A DNA stretch of 64,000 bases from Pseudobutyrivibrio xylanivorans (GCF_010906925.1 NZ_VTVE01000001.1:1178001-1242000), one strand, 5' to 3'; shown: positions 45,352 to 54,915, counted from the stretch's first letter. The notes: generated by a model from the sequence alone, not told the origin. Translations and numbers: made by a program.

Positions 45352-46098
45352 TTATTTGCTGTTCTTATTTCGTCTTCTAATCCTTTTCACACTAGTGGAT
45401 TTCTTGGCCCCCCTACGCCTTGGATTCCTTGCTTTTCTAAATTCATTAATTTCCGATAACAGCTTCTCATAATCTCTTTCAAACAAAAGCTCACTTATAG
45501 TAGCAGACAATTCATTTTCATCTAGTCTGCTCTCAGGTATAACAGGCTCTACCCCTTCTAATTTAGCCGCCCTTTTTATTCTAGTTATCTCAGCATTTGT
45601 AAGTGGCATCTTAGTGAACTCTATAAGTTTTTTCCTGACAAAAGGCTTGCTTTGATTTGCATATTTAGGCAATCCAAATTTTTCAAGAATCATCCCTAAC
45701 TCTGGTCTCCACAGCAGTTCAAGCTTTCTTTGAAGCTTTGCCTTTTTGTTTATTTCAGGTCTTTTTAAAAAATAAAAATCAGGCTTTCCATCCACTTCAT
45801 CCACTGTGATAATTCCCCAGTGCTCAGGCACATGTTCGCCTACATGAAGGCCATGGCTACCTCCTGCCACTACAATATTGTAATCAAAGTACTTATCATA
45901 ATCCTTTATCTGACTCTCAAGTCTAGCGTATGTGTCTGCGTCAGATTTAATCTCTATACCAACTAAAGCGGATGTAATTACCATAACCACATCCGCTCTT
46001 GATTTACCAATCATTTTCTCTTCGAAAAATCTTGCTTTTTTATATTCTTTTTCAAGATAGTCAAAAAGTGACTCTCTAATATCCTTGTCCTTTAGCAT
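45352..46098 (-). CDS. sce7726-family protein with PD-(D/E)XK-like motif
   Basis: The 248-residue protein fits the sce7726 family of unknown function. SRADVVMVITSALVGIEIKSD (about 33-53) has the D-(x)n-ExK pattern of restriction-like nucleases, and a strongly basic tail (RRRGAKKSTSVKRIRRRNK) could bind nucleic acid. No methylase or helicase lies nearby, so a role as a stand-alone nuclease or regulator is open. It starts 12 bp after the lipoprotein gene. Confidence 0.6.
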   Translation of the reverse strand: MLKDKDIRESLFDYLEKEYKKARFFEEKMIGKSRADVVMVITSALVGIEIKSDADTYARLESQIKDYDKYFDYNIVVAGGSHGLHVGEHVPEHWGIITVDEVDGKPDFYFLKRPEINKKAKLQRKLELLWRPELGMILEKFGLPKYANQSKPFVRKKLIEFTKMPLTNAEITRIKRAAKLEGVEPVIPESRLDENELSATISELLFERDYEKLLSEINEFRKARNPRRRGAKKSTSVKRIRRRNKNSK

Positions 46099-46110
46099 AA
46101 TCTAAATAAT

Positions 46111-46905
46111 CTATTCCTGCTCACCGTTGATTTGCTTTAATATTTCGTCCTTTGATACATAATTATCCACTGACTTGGCAGCATCAGAAGCGTAATAAAG
46201 CTCTAAGGTTGCATTATAATCAGCATCATTTTTAAGATAATCCTCATCCCATGTCCAGGTATCTACAATAGGCTCACCATTCTCATCGAAGCTATCCTCT
46301 GCCCATGGATCAGAAGTACCCTTCTCACCATATCCAAGAAGTACCCACTGTCCATCTCTTATAGCAAGAAGATTATCATAATATGCTCCTAGTACTATGC
46401 CTGTATTGTCTACAATATTCTCTTTTTCTATATAGGTAAACTCTGTTCCGCTAGTAAGTGCGTAATTAAGGCTTCCATCGTGATATGAAATGAGGTAAAT
46501 ACCAAATGTCTCATCATTTGAATTGCATACTAATTCAGGAATATCGTCTTCATTCACATAAATAAGCGAATATGTAAAACTATACTGAGGAGAATTAGCC
46601 TCCACATCAGCTATAGCCGCGGTATAAGCACTCTTATAGTCATCGTAAGTCTTTCCATCTGTACCGCCGTAAACATCAGCGTTAGCAAGTGCCTCATCAT
46701 ACTCTGGTGTATGACTATATCCCTCAATTACTTCTACAACAGCATCTGCATCTTCCTCTACTTTTTCAGCCTCATCATCACTAGATGCCTCAGTAGCTGT
46801 CTCTTCTGCTTTGTCAGAATCTGCCTTCTTGCTCTTTTGTCCACATGCCACAAATGAAAAACAAACTGTTCCTAATAATATAAATGATAATAATCTCTTC
46901 TTCAT
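46111..46905 (-). CDS. Lipoprotein of unknown function
   Basis: The 264-residue protein has a lipoprotein signal (MKKRLLSFILLGTVCFSFVACGQ, lipobox FVAC), an acidic low-complexity linker (about 25-55) and a globular domain with NEDDIPELVCNSND, a pattern common in Lachnospiraceae surface proteins. I use the ATG at 46905, preceded by GGAGAGATATC; the longer frame has no site. The role is unknown. Confidence 0.7.
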   Translation of the reverse strand: MKKRLLSFILLGTVCFSFVACGQKSKKADSDKAEETATEASSDDEAEKVEEDADAVVEVIEGYSHTPEYDEALANADVYGGTDGKTYDDYKSAYTAAIADVEANSPQYSFTYSLIYVNEDDIPELVCNSNDETFGIYLISYHDGSLNYALTSGTEFTYIEKENIVDNTGIVLGAYYDNLLAIRDGQWVLLGYGEKGTSDPWAEDSFDENGEPIVDTWTWDEDYLKNDADYNATLELYYASDAAKSVDNYVSKDEILKQINGEQE

Positions 46906-47020
46906 GATATCTCTCCAATCCCCTTTATATACCTGTATAGTATACCTCATTAAGAGGGATTGGGAAAGTTTCTTGGAGATACACTACACCAGCATAACCG
47001 AAAACTTATTAGACAAATAT

Positions 47021-49189
47021 CTACTCTGAAAGATTAGGTTCAATAATATTTCCATAGGCATCTATATAAAATGTTTCCCCATCATCATCTGAATTATTGC
47101 GAACTTCAAAAATTACATTATGATCATCATCCCTGAAAAATTTTTCCACATAAAAATCATACTCTGTCATTTTTCCATTCATATAAATAAGAACAGGTTT
47201 ATTATCTAAAGTCAATGCAGGAAAACAGTTTGTCCCATCGTCTAATGTGATTATTTTGTAATCGCATAGCGACTCTTTCACCAAAATATTTCCATCCTTA
47301 TCATAGATATAATATAAATCATCATAATACTCGTCATTTTTCTTTAAGAAATAAAAAAGAGAATTACCGGAATCATCAATTAGAGTCCACACATCATCGC
47401 CTAAAATTGATGCAGTATCAGTATTTATTGTCACCAATTCCCCATCACGATCCGTAAAACTAGTGTCTTTAAACACTACTTCATTTCCATGAAGATCATA
47501 ATACTGGCATCTATCTTCTTTCCGATTATAGACCTTAATCAACCTGTAATAATAATTATCGTCACTGAGAGCGCTATAACTCAAATCAACTAAATAAATA
47601 TTACTATCAAGCCTTGATAAGATAACATCTCCCGTACCGGTATCTATAACTGATGTCCTACCAAACCTATCAATTGCATATACATTTTCCATATATTCAT
47701 ATGGATTTTCCTTTCTATAATCACAGGCATCAATATCCGATATATATATATACTCTGGATAAACAATAGTTTTTCCCGTTTCATCTATGTAACCTAATCC
47801 ATTTAAATATGATGAATAGAACTGAGCATGCCCCCCTTCAAAATAGTTATTTTCATCATTCATAATAAAGAAACTATTAATACGTAATTGTTTCTTAGTT
47901 TTTTTCTCATTTTCAGGTACACTTTCTTCCTTAGAATCAGTATCTTCTTCATCATCGGAGTGTCCTAGAAGTCCTAATCCAGAATATGGCTTAGGTTGAG
48001 TAGCCACAACAATCTTTATTGATGAATTATCCTCTTTTTGTTGTATTGGCTCATCCACGTATATCCATCCCTTTACAACAAATGAATATGCTGGAAGTAA
48101 CTTTTCTCTATTAGGAATCTCCTTGGTATAAATATCTAAATCAAGTTGAACTTTCGTATTACCTTCATAGTCAATAAAACGGTCCTTATACCATGCAATC
48201 CCAGTTCTGTCATACTCTAATTTGCGATCATATATTAAACCGCTATCATATCCTTTTTCATTATTTCGTATTCCATAACGATTATCGTCTAACCCCGTCC
48301 ATAAAGGCAAAGAATTAGAAGTGAAATATAATTCATATCCATTTGAAAGCGAAGTTACAACTTCCTCTGAAGAATAACGAAATCTTCCAACTATAAGAAT
48401 TATTACCACGCCCAACAAAACCGGATATATGATTTGTGGTTTAACAATCTTTGCAAAGAAACAGCCTATTTTCGTTCTTAATGTAAATTCAGGATATTTA
48501 TTATATATATTATAATATGTCCTAAAATACCCCTCACGATCATCTAAATCGCAATATTCTAAAATTGTACTATTTCTAAGCGGACCATATATCTTAGATG
48601 CTTGCAAGAAATTAATAGTAAAATTGATTTCAATAATCAACCTAACTACACCTACAATTCCAATAAGGTAAATAAATATAGCACTTACCCCCATTAATAG
48701 AAAAGCGACATATAATACAATAGAAACAAAAATATATCTGTAACTCATATTGGTTAATTTATAATTTTTTCTACTATACAAACTACCAGCGCGTTCGTAA
48801 ACGACTGTAATTTTCTTGCGCGCATTAAGAAATAGTTTACATTCATAATAATATCTGAAGGTAAATAAAATACATACCCACAAAACAGCCCATATAAAAT
48901 CATCTTCAACATTTCCAATTAATGGGACAAAAATCCCAATTATAAGATCAATTATCAATATTTTTCTTATAGGTTTTAATATTGACTGTGCCTTAACCCC
49001 CAATAACATCCGTGAACTAATATACATCAACATCACTATAAATAACTTTACTAATGACAAAACATATTCTGTGTTTTGATTCACCCCAATAAATCTAGCT
49101 GAAAATAAAATACATGTATCTACAAACATAAAAATAATATAAAACAGAATAAATAATGCCCATAAATTTCTAATAATATTTCTTCTCAT
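47021..49189 (-). CDS. Large membrane protein with WG-like extracellular region
   Basis: About 722 residues begin with six or so membrane segments (to about 290) followed by a large exposed region. This contains short strand motifs such as GLGYIDETGKTIVYPEYIYISDID and YCQYYDLHGNEVVFKD, as in WG-repeat proteins. An acidic linker lies near 420-440. The start is uncertain: an ATG at 49187-49189 has AAAGG 15 nt before it, and a TTG at 49211-49213 is also possible. The function is unknown; surface display is likely. Confidence 0.6.
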   Translation of the reverse strand: MRRNIIRNLWALFILFYIIFMFVDTCILFSARFIGVNQNTEYVLSLVKLFIVMLMYISSRMLLGVKAQSILKPIRKILIIDLIIGIFVPLIGNVEDDFIWAVLWVCILFTFRYYYECKLFLNARKKITVVYERAGSLYSRKNYKLTNMSYRYIFVSIVLYVAFLLMGVSAIFIYLIGIVGVVRLIIEINFTINFLQASKIYGPLRNSTILEYCDLDDREGYFRTYYNIYNKYPEFTLRTKIGCFFAKIVKPQIIYPVLLGVVIILIVGRFRYSSEEVVTSLSNGYELYFTSNSLPLWTGLDDNRYGIRNNEKGYDSGLIYDRKLEYDRTGIAWYKDRFIDYEGNTKVQLDLDIYTKEIPNREKLLPAYSFVVKGWIYVDEPIQQKEDNSSIKIVVATQPKPYSGLGLLGHSDDEEDTDSKEESVPENEKKTKKQLRINSFFIMNDENNYFEGGHAQFYSSYLNGLGYIDETGKTIVYPEYIYISDIDACDYRKENPYEYMENVYAIDRFGRTSVIDTGTGDVILSRLDSNIYLVDLSYSALSDDNYYYRLIKVYNRKEDRCQYYDLHGNEVVFKDTSFTDRDGELVTINTDTASILGDDVWTLIDDSGNSLFYFLKKNDEYYDDLYYIYDKDGNILVKESLCDYKIITLDDGTNCFPALTLDNKPVLIYMNGKMTEYDFYVEKFFRDDDHNVIFEVRNNSDDDGETFYIDAYGNIIEPNLSE

Positions 49190-49355
49190 AATGCAAATAT
49201 TAATCCTTTTCAAATGTTATTTCTGGGTATAATAATACTACTTAGTTTCCTGAATTACAAGCACATAAAACATCGGGATTACAATTCTTTCGCAAGGATT
49301 TCGTCTATTTACCTACTTCTGAAGAATAATAAAATATTTAAAACCTTTTCTATTA

Positions 49356-49386
49356 AAAGAGAGGTTCCAAAAAGAAACCTCTCTCA
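49356..49386 (-). terminator. Terminator of the VOC gene
   Basis: AGAGAGGTTTC and GGAACCTCTCT pair around a T-rich loop, with TTTTAATAG following on the minus strand. A second small hairpin (TAGACCA/TGGTCTA) lies at 49395-49410. Confidence 0.75.
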
Positions 49387-49425
49387 GAGTGTAGACCAAA
49401 TGGTCTAGCTTTTATTTTTTTCATT

Positions 49426-49803
49426 CTATCTCTCACAAAAGAACTCTATCTGTTCCCCTAATGGTCCATAGCAAAACGCCATTCTAATTGGATATACAGG
49501 GTTTGCTGGAATGTCCACATCATTAGGCTCAACAAATACTTCATAGCCAGCCTCTCTTACTTTTATAACGATGCCATCAACATCCTCTGTAAGTAAGGCT
49601 ATGTGTCTTATGACACCAAGCTGATGCTCACCAGCTTGATTTGTAAATATCTCAATCAATCCATTACCAGTATCAAGCATCAATCCACCATCCCATTCAC
49701 GGCAGATTTTTAAACCTAAAATGTCCATATAAAACTCTTTAACTCTCACTAGTTCTTCTTCTGTTTCACACTTCATAGAAATATGATGAATTCCTTTAAT
49801 CAA
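49426..49803 (-). CDS. VOC/glyoxalase-superfamily protein
   Basis: About 125 residues show the GIHHISMKCETEEELVRVKEFYMDILGLK pattern and paired beta-alpha-beta-beta-beta modules of the vicinal oxygen chelate fold. A metal-site histidine (HH) and Glu (QIEFFCE) are visible. The substrate is unknown. I chose the TTG at 49801-49803 because AAAGGAG lies 9 nt before it; an ATG 24 bp upstream would put that site inside the gene. Confidence 0.75.
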   Translation of the reverse strand: MIKGIHHISMKCETEEELVRVKEFYMDILGLKICREWDGGLMLDTGNGLIEIFTNQAGEHQLGVIRHIALLTEDVDGIVIKVREAGYEVFVEPNDVDIPANPVYPIRMAFCYGPLGEQIEFFCER

Positions 49804-49882
49804 GCCACTACTCTCCTTTTGTAACATTTCTTATCTACAACATACTGTAATAACTCTGGTATCTTTGACCAATATATAATGC

Positions 49883-50425
49883 CTAGTTTTGAAAATTCCA
49901 TTCCTCTTTAGAAATGCAATTAACCTGCTCAGTTCTAAATACACCCTCTATTGCACAAGGAACATTATCTGCTGTGTGATGAAAATGGAATCCACATTTT
50001 TCTTGAACACGTTTAGACTTTGTATTTCCCTCAAAATACCCGCACCATATCTTATCAAGCTGCTTATCTTCAAAGCCGTATCTCATTATCTCACGTACAG
50101 CTTCAGGCACTAATCCCTGCCCCCAGTAAGGCACACCAATCCAATAGCCAATTTCACCTTCATTATCAGGTACATGAAGATTACTTGCTTCTCCAACCAT
50201 AAGACCTATGCTTCCAACAGGATGACCTGTTTCCTTTAATACCATTGCATAGGTATCAGGCGCAGATAAAACGTCTCGAATTACTTCGCGACTATTTTCC
50301 ACACTAGTATGTACTGGCCAGCCAGCAATTGGTCCAACCTCTGGATGACTAGCATATTTATATAAATCCTCAGCGTCTTTCTCTTCCCAAGATCTAAGAA
50401 TTAATCTGTCTGTATGTAATATCAT
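49883..50425 (-). CDS. GNAT-family N-acetyltransferase
   Basis: The 180-residue protein follows the RimJ/RimL-like acetyltransferase pattern: [29 protein letters not shown] at the start, [30 protein letters not shown] for acetyl-CoA binding and [15 protein letters not shown]. The substrate is unknown. The ATG at 50423-50425 has GGAGGAAAT upstream; the TTG 15 bp before it overlaps that site. A 55-nt spacer separates it from the VOC gene. Confidence 0.85.
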   Translation of the reverse strand: MILHTDRLILRSWEEKDAEDLYKYASHPEVGPIAGWPVHTSVENSREVIRDVLSAPDTYAMVLKETGHPVGSIGLMVGEASNLHVPDNEGEIGYWIGVPYWGQGLVPEAVREIMRYGFEDKQLDKIWCGYFEGNTKSKRVQEKCGFHFHHTADNVPCAIEGVFRTEQVNCISKEEWNFQN

Positions 50426-50608
50426 GCTTATTTCCTCCAAAACTACAACATCATAAACATCCTCGACACATTAGTTATAGAATGCATATTTGCTACTTGT
50501 TATATATTGCCCTAATTTGCAACAAATCTTTTAGGAAGAGTATATAGTATTAAGGAACAAAATCCAATAAAAAAGGCCTAAGCTTTTGGTCTAGCTTTTA
50601 TTCTTTGT
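50426..50608. other. Gene-free stretch with a T-tract
   Basis: No gene is seen. A short block GGTCTAGCTTTTATT (50588-50602) repeats one after the VOC gene (49402-49416). It probably reflects copied terminator sequence. Confidence 0.4.
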
Positions 50609-50744
50609 GCGAGAGGGGGATTCGATTCTTCGCTTCGCTCCGGTCGGCTCGCAACCATGTGGTCCACTGGACCACGCTCGCCCCTCAACATCGCGGGAGA
50701 CCCGTGGTTTGATTAAGTATAGAATCCCCCTCCGCTACGCAACA
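50609..50744. repeat. Fragments copied from the tRNA-Met 3' end
   Basis: GCGAGAGGGGGATTCGA at 50609-50625 is identical to 50782-50798 inside tRNA-Met. A second, inverted copy with one base missing lies at 50722-50744, matching 50774-50796. Between them is a GC-richer stretch with a perfect palindrome (GTGGTCCACTGGACCAC). An open frame over this stretch is not a gene. Confidence 0.7.
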
Positions 50745-50745
50745 A

Positions 50746-50772
50746 AAAAAGGAATCCATTCGGATTCCTTCT
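50746..50772 (-). terminator. Terminator of the tRNA-Val/tRNA-Met unit
   Basis: AAGGAATCC and GGATTCCTT pair around a 4-nt ATTC loop, with seven T following on the minus strand. It sits inside the larger inverted repeat made by the tRNA copy. Confidence 0.85.
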
Positions 50773-50779
50773 TGTTGCG

Positions 50780-50853
50780 TAGCGAGAGGGGGATTCGAAC
50801 CCTCGACACCGCGGGTATGAACCGCGTGCTCTAGCCAACTGAGCTATCTCGCC
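50780..50853 (-). tRNA. tRNA-Met (anticodon CAT)
   Basis: The cloverleaf is complete, with acceptor GGCGAGA, D arm GCTC-AGTTGGCTA-GAGC, anticodon stem CGCGG/CCGCG with loop TTCATAC, and T arm with GTTCGAATC. CAT could also mark a tRNA-Ile with modified C34. The lack of the initiator-type mismatch at the acceptor end argues against the initiator. Confidence 0.93.
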
Positions 50854-50879
50854 TCAATAACTAAATATTTGATTTTGAA

Positions 50880-50952
50880 TGGGACCTACAGGGCTCGAAC
50901 CTGTGACCCTCTGCTTGTAAGGCAGATGCTCTCCCAGCTGAGCTAAGATCCC
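50880..50952 (-). tRNA. tRNA-Val (anticodon TAC)
   Basis: Acceptor GGGATCT pairs with AGGTCCC, the anticodon stem TCTGC/GCAGA holds loop CTTACAA, and the T arm has GGTTCGAGCC. It lies 26 bp before tRNA-Met in the same direction. Confidence 0.95.
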
Positions 50953-51149
50953 AGAGCTTTTCGCGATTGTTACCGCTTCAAGCGACTAGATAAATATAAC
51001 AAAGGGTGCCTGTATTGTCAACCAAATATTTAATATTCGCAATACTTTTTTTTATTTGTATAATTGGCTGAAAATCACGTTTAACTTTTAGATTATTAAA
51101 GGCGCAGGACAATGCCTGCGCCCACTATATTATCATTAAATACAACTTT

Positions 51150-51923
51150 TTAGAAGCTATGTCCTCCACCGGAGTGGCCGCCGCCACCTCCGCCGCTGAA
51201 GCCGCCTCCGCCTCCACTGAAGCCACCTCCACCAAAGCCTCCGGAGCTTCCTCCGCTATCACTGCTTCGATGTCTGCGAATAGTATCATAAACCATAACA
51301 GTGCCAGCAATAGGTGCACCTACCGTAACAACTGTTGATGCAATATCTCCATAAGGAGCAAATTTAGCTCTTTGCCTCATAGCTCTTCTAAATACAAAGA
51401 AGTATCCCAAGATAATAGAAATAAGGAATGAAACAATAAATCTCATAGGTCTTAAGATAAATCCCTTATTTACAATTGTATCTGCCTGGGTAAAGGCCAT
51501 TTTGATACAGTCAAAATACTCTTGCCTTGAAGCATAGCGATATATATTATCCGTGATATCTGTACAATCATCACTTCTTAACTGTTTCTGCACATCTCCA
51601 TATCCCTGGATATATACCTCGCGATGATACATATCAATAATGAATGCGATTCCATCTTCATATTTTGAGAAAGTATTTGAATAATAATACTCTAAAGTAG
51701 AATCAGTATCATTGAAATTTGAGTCTTCAGCTGTAACTGCAATATAGTTTATTCCATCATCTAATGAAGAAAGATAATTATATAATTCCTGCTCTTCTGA
51801 TTCTGAAAGAAGGTTAGCATCATCCTGAATAGATACATTGTCTGATGCAGCCCTTACAGAAAGAGGCATCGCAAATGCAAGAGCAACTGCAACTATCATT
51901 AAAATTCTTTTAATTTCTCGCAT
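51150..51923 (-). CDS. TPM-domain membrane protein (YdjH-like)
   Basis: The 257-residue protein has a signal peptide (IKRILMIVAVALAFAMPLSVRA), a TPM domain (VSIQDDANLLSESEEQELYNYLSSL... to about 150), one membrane segment near 175-190 and a Gly/Ser-rich tail with repeated GGGG-FSGGGG and HSGGGHSF. TPM-domain proteins are linked to membrane-protein turnover and envelope stress. The start is an ATG at 51921-51923 or a TTG 6 bp upstream, both after AAAGGAGG. It overlaps the end of the preceding zinc-ribbon gene by 14 bp. Confidence 0.8.
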   Translation of the reverse strand: MREIKRILMIVAVALAFAMPLSVRAASDNVSIQDDANLLSESEEQELYNYLSSLDDGINYIAVTAEDSNFNDTDSTLEYYYSNTFSKYEDGIAFIIDMYHREVYIQGYGDVQKQLRSDDCTDITDNIYRYASRQEYFDCIKMAFTQADTIVNKGFILRPMRFIVSFLISIILGYFFVFRRAMRQRAKFAPYGDIASTVVTVGAPIAGTVMVYDTIRRHRSSDSGGSSGGFGGGGFSGGGGGFSGGGGGGHSGGGHSF

Positions 51924-53577
51924 TTTCAAGGCCACCTCCTTTTCTTTCAAAATGAGGAGATGGATGAGTCGCTGATCTATTGTACTCATCTACTATTGCA
52001 TTTATAGAAATAACAAGTATCGTAAATACGATAATCAACGCTCCATAATAGAATAAATCATCAGGATTATTAATTATTCTAATGGCAACTGCCAATATCC
52101 AACTTAAAATACCTAAAAACAAAACTGTCTTTTTGCCCTTGCCAACTTTAAACATGGCTATAAGTATGATTACACCGGTTGCAATATAACCAATTATACC
52201 AAGATAATTAGTTCCACCAGAACTAACCTGTGACAAGCCATAAAATAACCACTCTATAAATCCAAAATTTCCTGTAGCAAGCTGAAAAACTACAAAAATT
52301 GCTATAGCAGACGCAACTAATCCTAAAATCTGGCCCGGATGGCCAAAAGGCTTTGACTTTCTCATTTTGTCTGCATAGTATTCTTTTTTACCATTTACTC
52401 TGTGCTCTTCATCCAGATTGGCATTGTTCATGTAGTATCCCTTATCGTCCAAATGATTGTCAGAGCGATAGGTCTTGTTAGCTAGACCTGCTCCAATATA
52501 TGCAATCACAGATGACATAAAGGCACTAAACAAACAAAGAGTCTTAACTTTGAAACTAAAGTTAAAGAGGAAACTGAGGCAAACCAGTAATGCAAATATA
52601 CCAAGAGAAGCAAATGCACCTGCTATAAACATCTTTCGCTTCTCAATAGGCATATCAAGATATGTCTGACCAGTAGCTCCATTTATAATAGAATATGCAA
52701 CTCTATCACCGTATCGGGTGGTCATGAAATAAAGTGGTAAATAAGCCCCTTCAGTATCATTGTATTTAATACTTGATGAGATATTGTTCTTAATTTCGTT
52801 TTTAGAACCAAACTCAGGACTGTAATTATTACTATTATCTAGAGATTTATATGTGAGATAATCCACCGCCTTGTGCTCAGAATCATCCTTATACAAATCC
52901 TTCTCAACAGTTGAATTCTCTACAAAAAAGCCAGCTAAATAATTAGGATTAAAAGGCTTAAGCTTCTCCATAGGAAATGGTTCAAGTTTTTCTGCAATCT
53001 CATCATCTAAAGCTTGTGAAGCATCGAAAGGTACCTTTAAATGATCAAGATCCATGTCTACCTTTATGTTGGCTTTGTAGGTAACATAGTACTGAGAAGT
53101 GGTCTCATATCTCTCTGCTCTATAACTTATTTTGTCATGAATATTGTAATCATAGAGATAATATGGAGTATAAAGAGGAACCAGTTTTTCTACATTAGCA
53201 TCATCATTTAGCCCAGTAGGGGCAAATGAAATATCAATTGTATTTCTAACGTAACTCTGCTTTGCTTCCTGTTTATCAATCATAAAGGGCAACACATACT
53301 TAGGAGCACCCTCAGTTGAGAAATGCTCCTGCATAGTTACCTGATTGCCGCAAAACGGACAAAATTCCATACCATCATTATCAATTAACTGAATCTCGCC
53401 ATTACATGTAGGACATGTGTAGATTTTGGTGTTAACAGAATCAGCATTTATCCTGTCATCAGGCTTGTACTGTTCAACATCAGTAAGCTCTCCACATGAC
53501 ATACATTTTAATTGCTTGTCCTTAATTGAATATCTAAGCTGCCCTCCGCAATTAGGGCAAGGAAACATTGTAGCCAT
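51910..53577 (-). CDS. Zinc-ribbon membrane protein (YdjG-like)
   Basis: The 555-residue protein begins with paired zinc ribbons (CPNCGG...CMSCGE about 7-31; CPTCNGE...CPFCGN about 54-77), then a beta-rich domain to about 310 and some seven membrane segments, with a linker near 380-410. The layout resembles Bacillus YdjG, though it is longer. In Bacillus YdjG, YdjH and YdjI act with PspA at the membrane. The gene lies between YdjI-like and TPM genes in the same operon. Confidence 0.7.
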   Translation of the reverse strand: MATMFPCPNCGGQLRYSIKDKQLKCMSCGELTDVEQYKPDDRINADSVNTKIYTCPTCNGEIQLIDNDGMEFCPFCGNQVTMQEHFSTEGAPKYVLPFMIDKQEAKQSYVRNTIDISFAPTGLNDDANVEKLVPLYTPYYLYDYNIHDKISYRAERYETTSQYYVTYKANIKVDMDLDHLKVPFDASQALDDEIAEKLEPFPMEKLKPFNPNYLAGFFVENSTVEKDLYKDDSEHKAVDYLTYKSLDNSNNYSPEFGSKNEIKNNISSSIKYNDTEGAYLPLYFMTTRYGDRVAYSIINGATGQTYLDMPIEKRKMFIAGAFASLGIFALLVCLSFLFNFSFKVKTLCLFSAFMSSVIAYIGAGLANKTYRSDNHLDDKGYYMNNANLDEEHRVNGKKEYYADKMRKSKPFGHPGQILGLVASAIAIFVVFQLATGNFGFIEWLFYGLSQVSSGGTNYLGIIGYIATGVIILIAMFKVGKGKKTVLFLGILSWILAVAIRIINNPDDLFYYGALIIVFTILVISINAIVDEYNRSATHPSPHFERKGGGLENARN

Positions 53578-53598
53578 AAATCAATCTCCCCGAATAAT

Positions 53599-54756
53599 CT
53601 ATGGTCTCTTTGTTCCACAATTTACACAGAAATTGCCAAAGTTTTCATTACCACAATTTGGACAGAACCATCTACCGGCTGGTGCCTGTCCCTGTGACTG
53701 AACCTCATTGAACTGACCTGGCTGAGCCTGTGGCATAGGCTGTCCCTGTGGCTGACCAGACTGTGCACCTGCATTTAATAAATCTGCACCATTGGCTCCA
53801 CCTGCCTGCATAGCCATGTTCATTCCAAAGAATCCCATTGCTGCACCATTTTCATTAGAAGCAGCTGCCTTCATAGCCTCAGCCTGAGCCTGTACAAGTG
53901 TAGCACCTGCCATTGCCTGAGAACGAAGTGCACCTGTCTTCTGAAGCTCCTTAAGAGTTGCTGCATCCTCTTCTGGAATTGTTGTAGAAAGAATCTGAAC
54001 GGATGTAATAGCAAGACCGTATTTTTCTGTCCAATCATGATCAAGCTCATCTGCCATTGCTTCAGAGATTTCCTTAGTGTAGCTAGGAATGCCTGATGGT
54101 CTGATGCCCATAGCGGAAAGCTTGCCAAGAGCTGGCTGAAGAGCCTGAATAAATGTAGCTCTAAGCTGATCCTGAACATCCTCGATAGTGTACTCATCCT
54201 TAACATTACCAGCAAGTGTAGAATAAAGCTGAGTAGGATCTGTAACCTGAAGGCTGTAGTTACCATTGCACTTGAGGTTTGTATCCATATCAAGACCAAT
54301 ATTCTGATCTAAAATTCTAAAAAGGATTGGGCTTGGTGTACCGAACTTAAGACCAATAATATCCTTTGTATTAACAAAATATACACGCTGCTGCACTGGC
54401 TTCTCTCCACCAAATGTGAATCTTCTGCCAAACTCCTTAAATACTGCTGCAAAATTGCCTGCAAAAATAGAAGCTGAACCATTGTCCTCCCACTCGTAAG
54501 CACCTGGCTCTGCAGCTAAATCAATAATCTTACCGCTATCTACTAAAAGAGCACACTGTCCTTCGTTAACGATAACTACTGACCCCTTTGTAATAACATC
54601 CTGATCTCCTTTAGTATTTGTACTACGACCAGAAACCTTGTGCTCTGCTCTCTTTAATAACACACTGTTATCCATAGAGTCGCATACAAAAAGTTCCTTC
54701 CACTGGTTAGCTAGTTCTCCTGAAACTGAGCCTGTAAAAGCCTTAATTAATCCCAT
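53599..54756 (-). CDS. SPFH-domain protein with C-terminal zinc ribbon (YdjI-like)
   Basis: The 385-residue protein has an SPFH/band-7-like domain (about 50-280, with VITKGSVVIVNEGQCALLVDSGKI), a helix rich in Ala, a Gln/Pro linker (QSGQPQGQPMPQAQPGQ) and a final zinc ribbon (CPNCGNENFGNFCVNCG). This is the family called virion core protein/YdjI. SPFH proteins form rafts at membranes. It is first in the three-gene operon. Confidence 0.82.
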   Translation of the reverse strand: MGLIKAFTGSVSGELANQWKELFVCDSMDNSVLLKRAEHKVSGRSTNTKGDQDVITKGSVVIVNEGQCALLVDSGKIIDLAAEPGAYEWEDNGSASIFAGNFAAVFKEFGRRFTFGGEKPVQQRVYFVNTKDIIGLKFGTPSPILFRILDQNIGLDMDTNLKCNGNYSLQVTDPTQLYSTLAGNVKDEYTIEDVQDQLRATFIQALQPALGKLSAMGIRPSGIPSYTKEISEAMADELDHDWTEKYGLAITSVQILSTTIPEEDAATLKELQKTGALRSQAMAGATLVQAQAEAMKAAASNENGAAMGFFGMNMAMQAGGANGADLLNAGAQSGQPQGQPMPQAQPGQFNEVQSQGQAPAGRWFCPNCGNENFGNFCVNCGTKRP

Positions 54757-54830
54757 GACTTTTCCTCCCTCACATATAAATTATTATTTTTATCATTATT
54801 GGGTATTTACATAACCTTTATTATTTTAAC

Positions 54831-54860
54831 AAAAAAGGCCTGCACATTAAAGTGCAAGCC
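54831..54860 (-). terminator. Terminator of rsmH
   Basis: GGCTTGCACTTT and AATGTGCAGGCC form an 11-bp stem with one bulge, followed by TTTTTTG on the minus strand. Confidence 0.88.
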
Positions 54861-54915
54861 GTAATATTTTTGTAATTTTTTAAAAGAAATATGTATTCCC
54901 ATTTAATATCCCTAA

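Noticed and set aside
49214-49408. A 64-codon plus-strand frame upstream of the large membrane protein
   Set aside because: No ribosome site, and it crosses the terminator of the VOC gene.
50607-50834. A 75-codon plus-strand open frame
   Set aside because: It runs through tRNA-Met and the copied tRNA fragments, has no ribosome site and no protein-like pattern.
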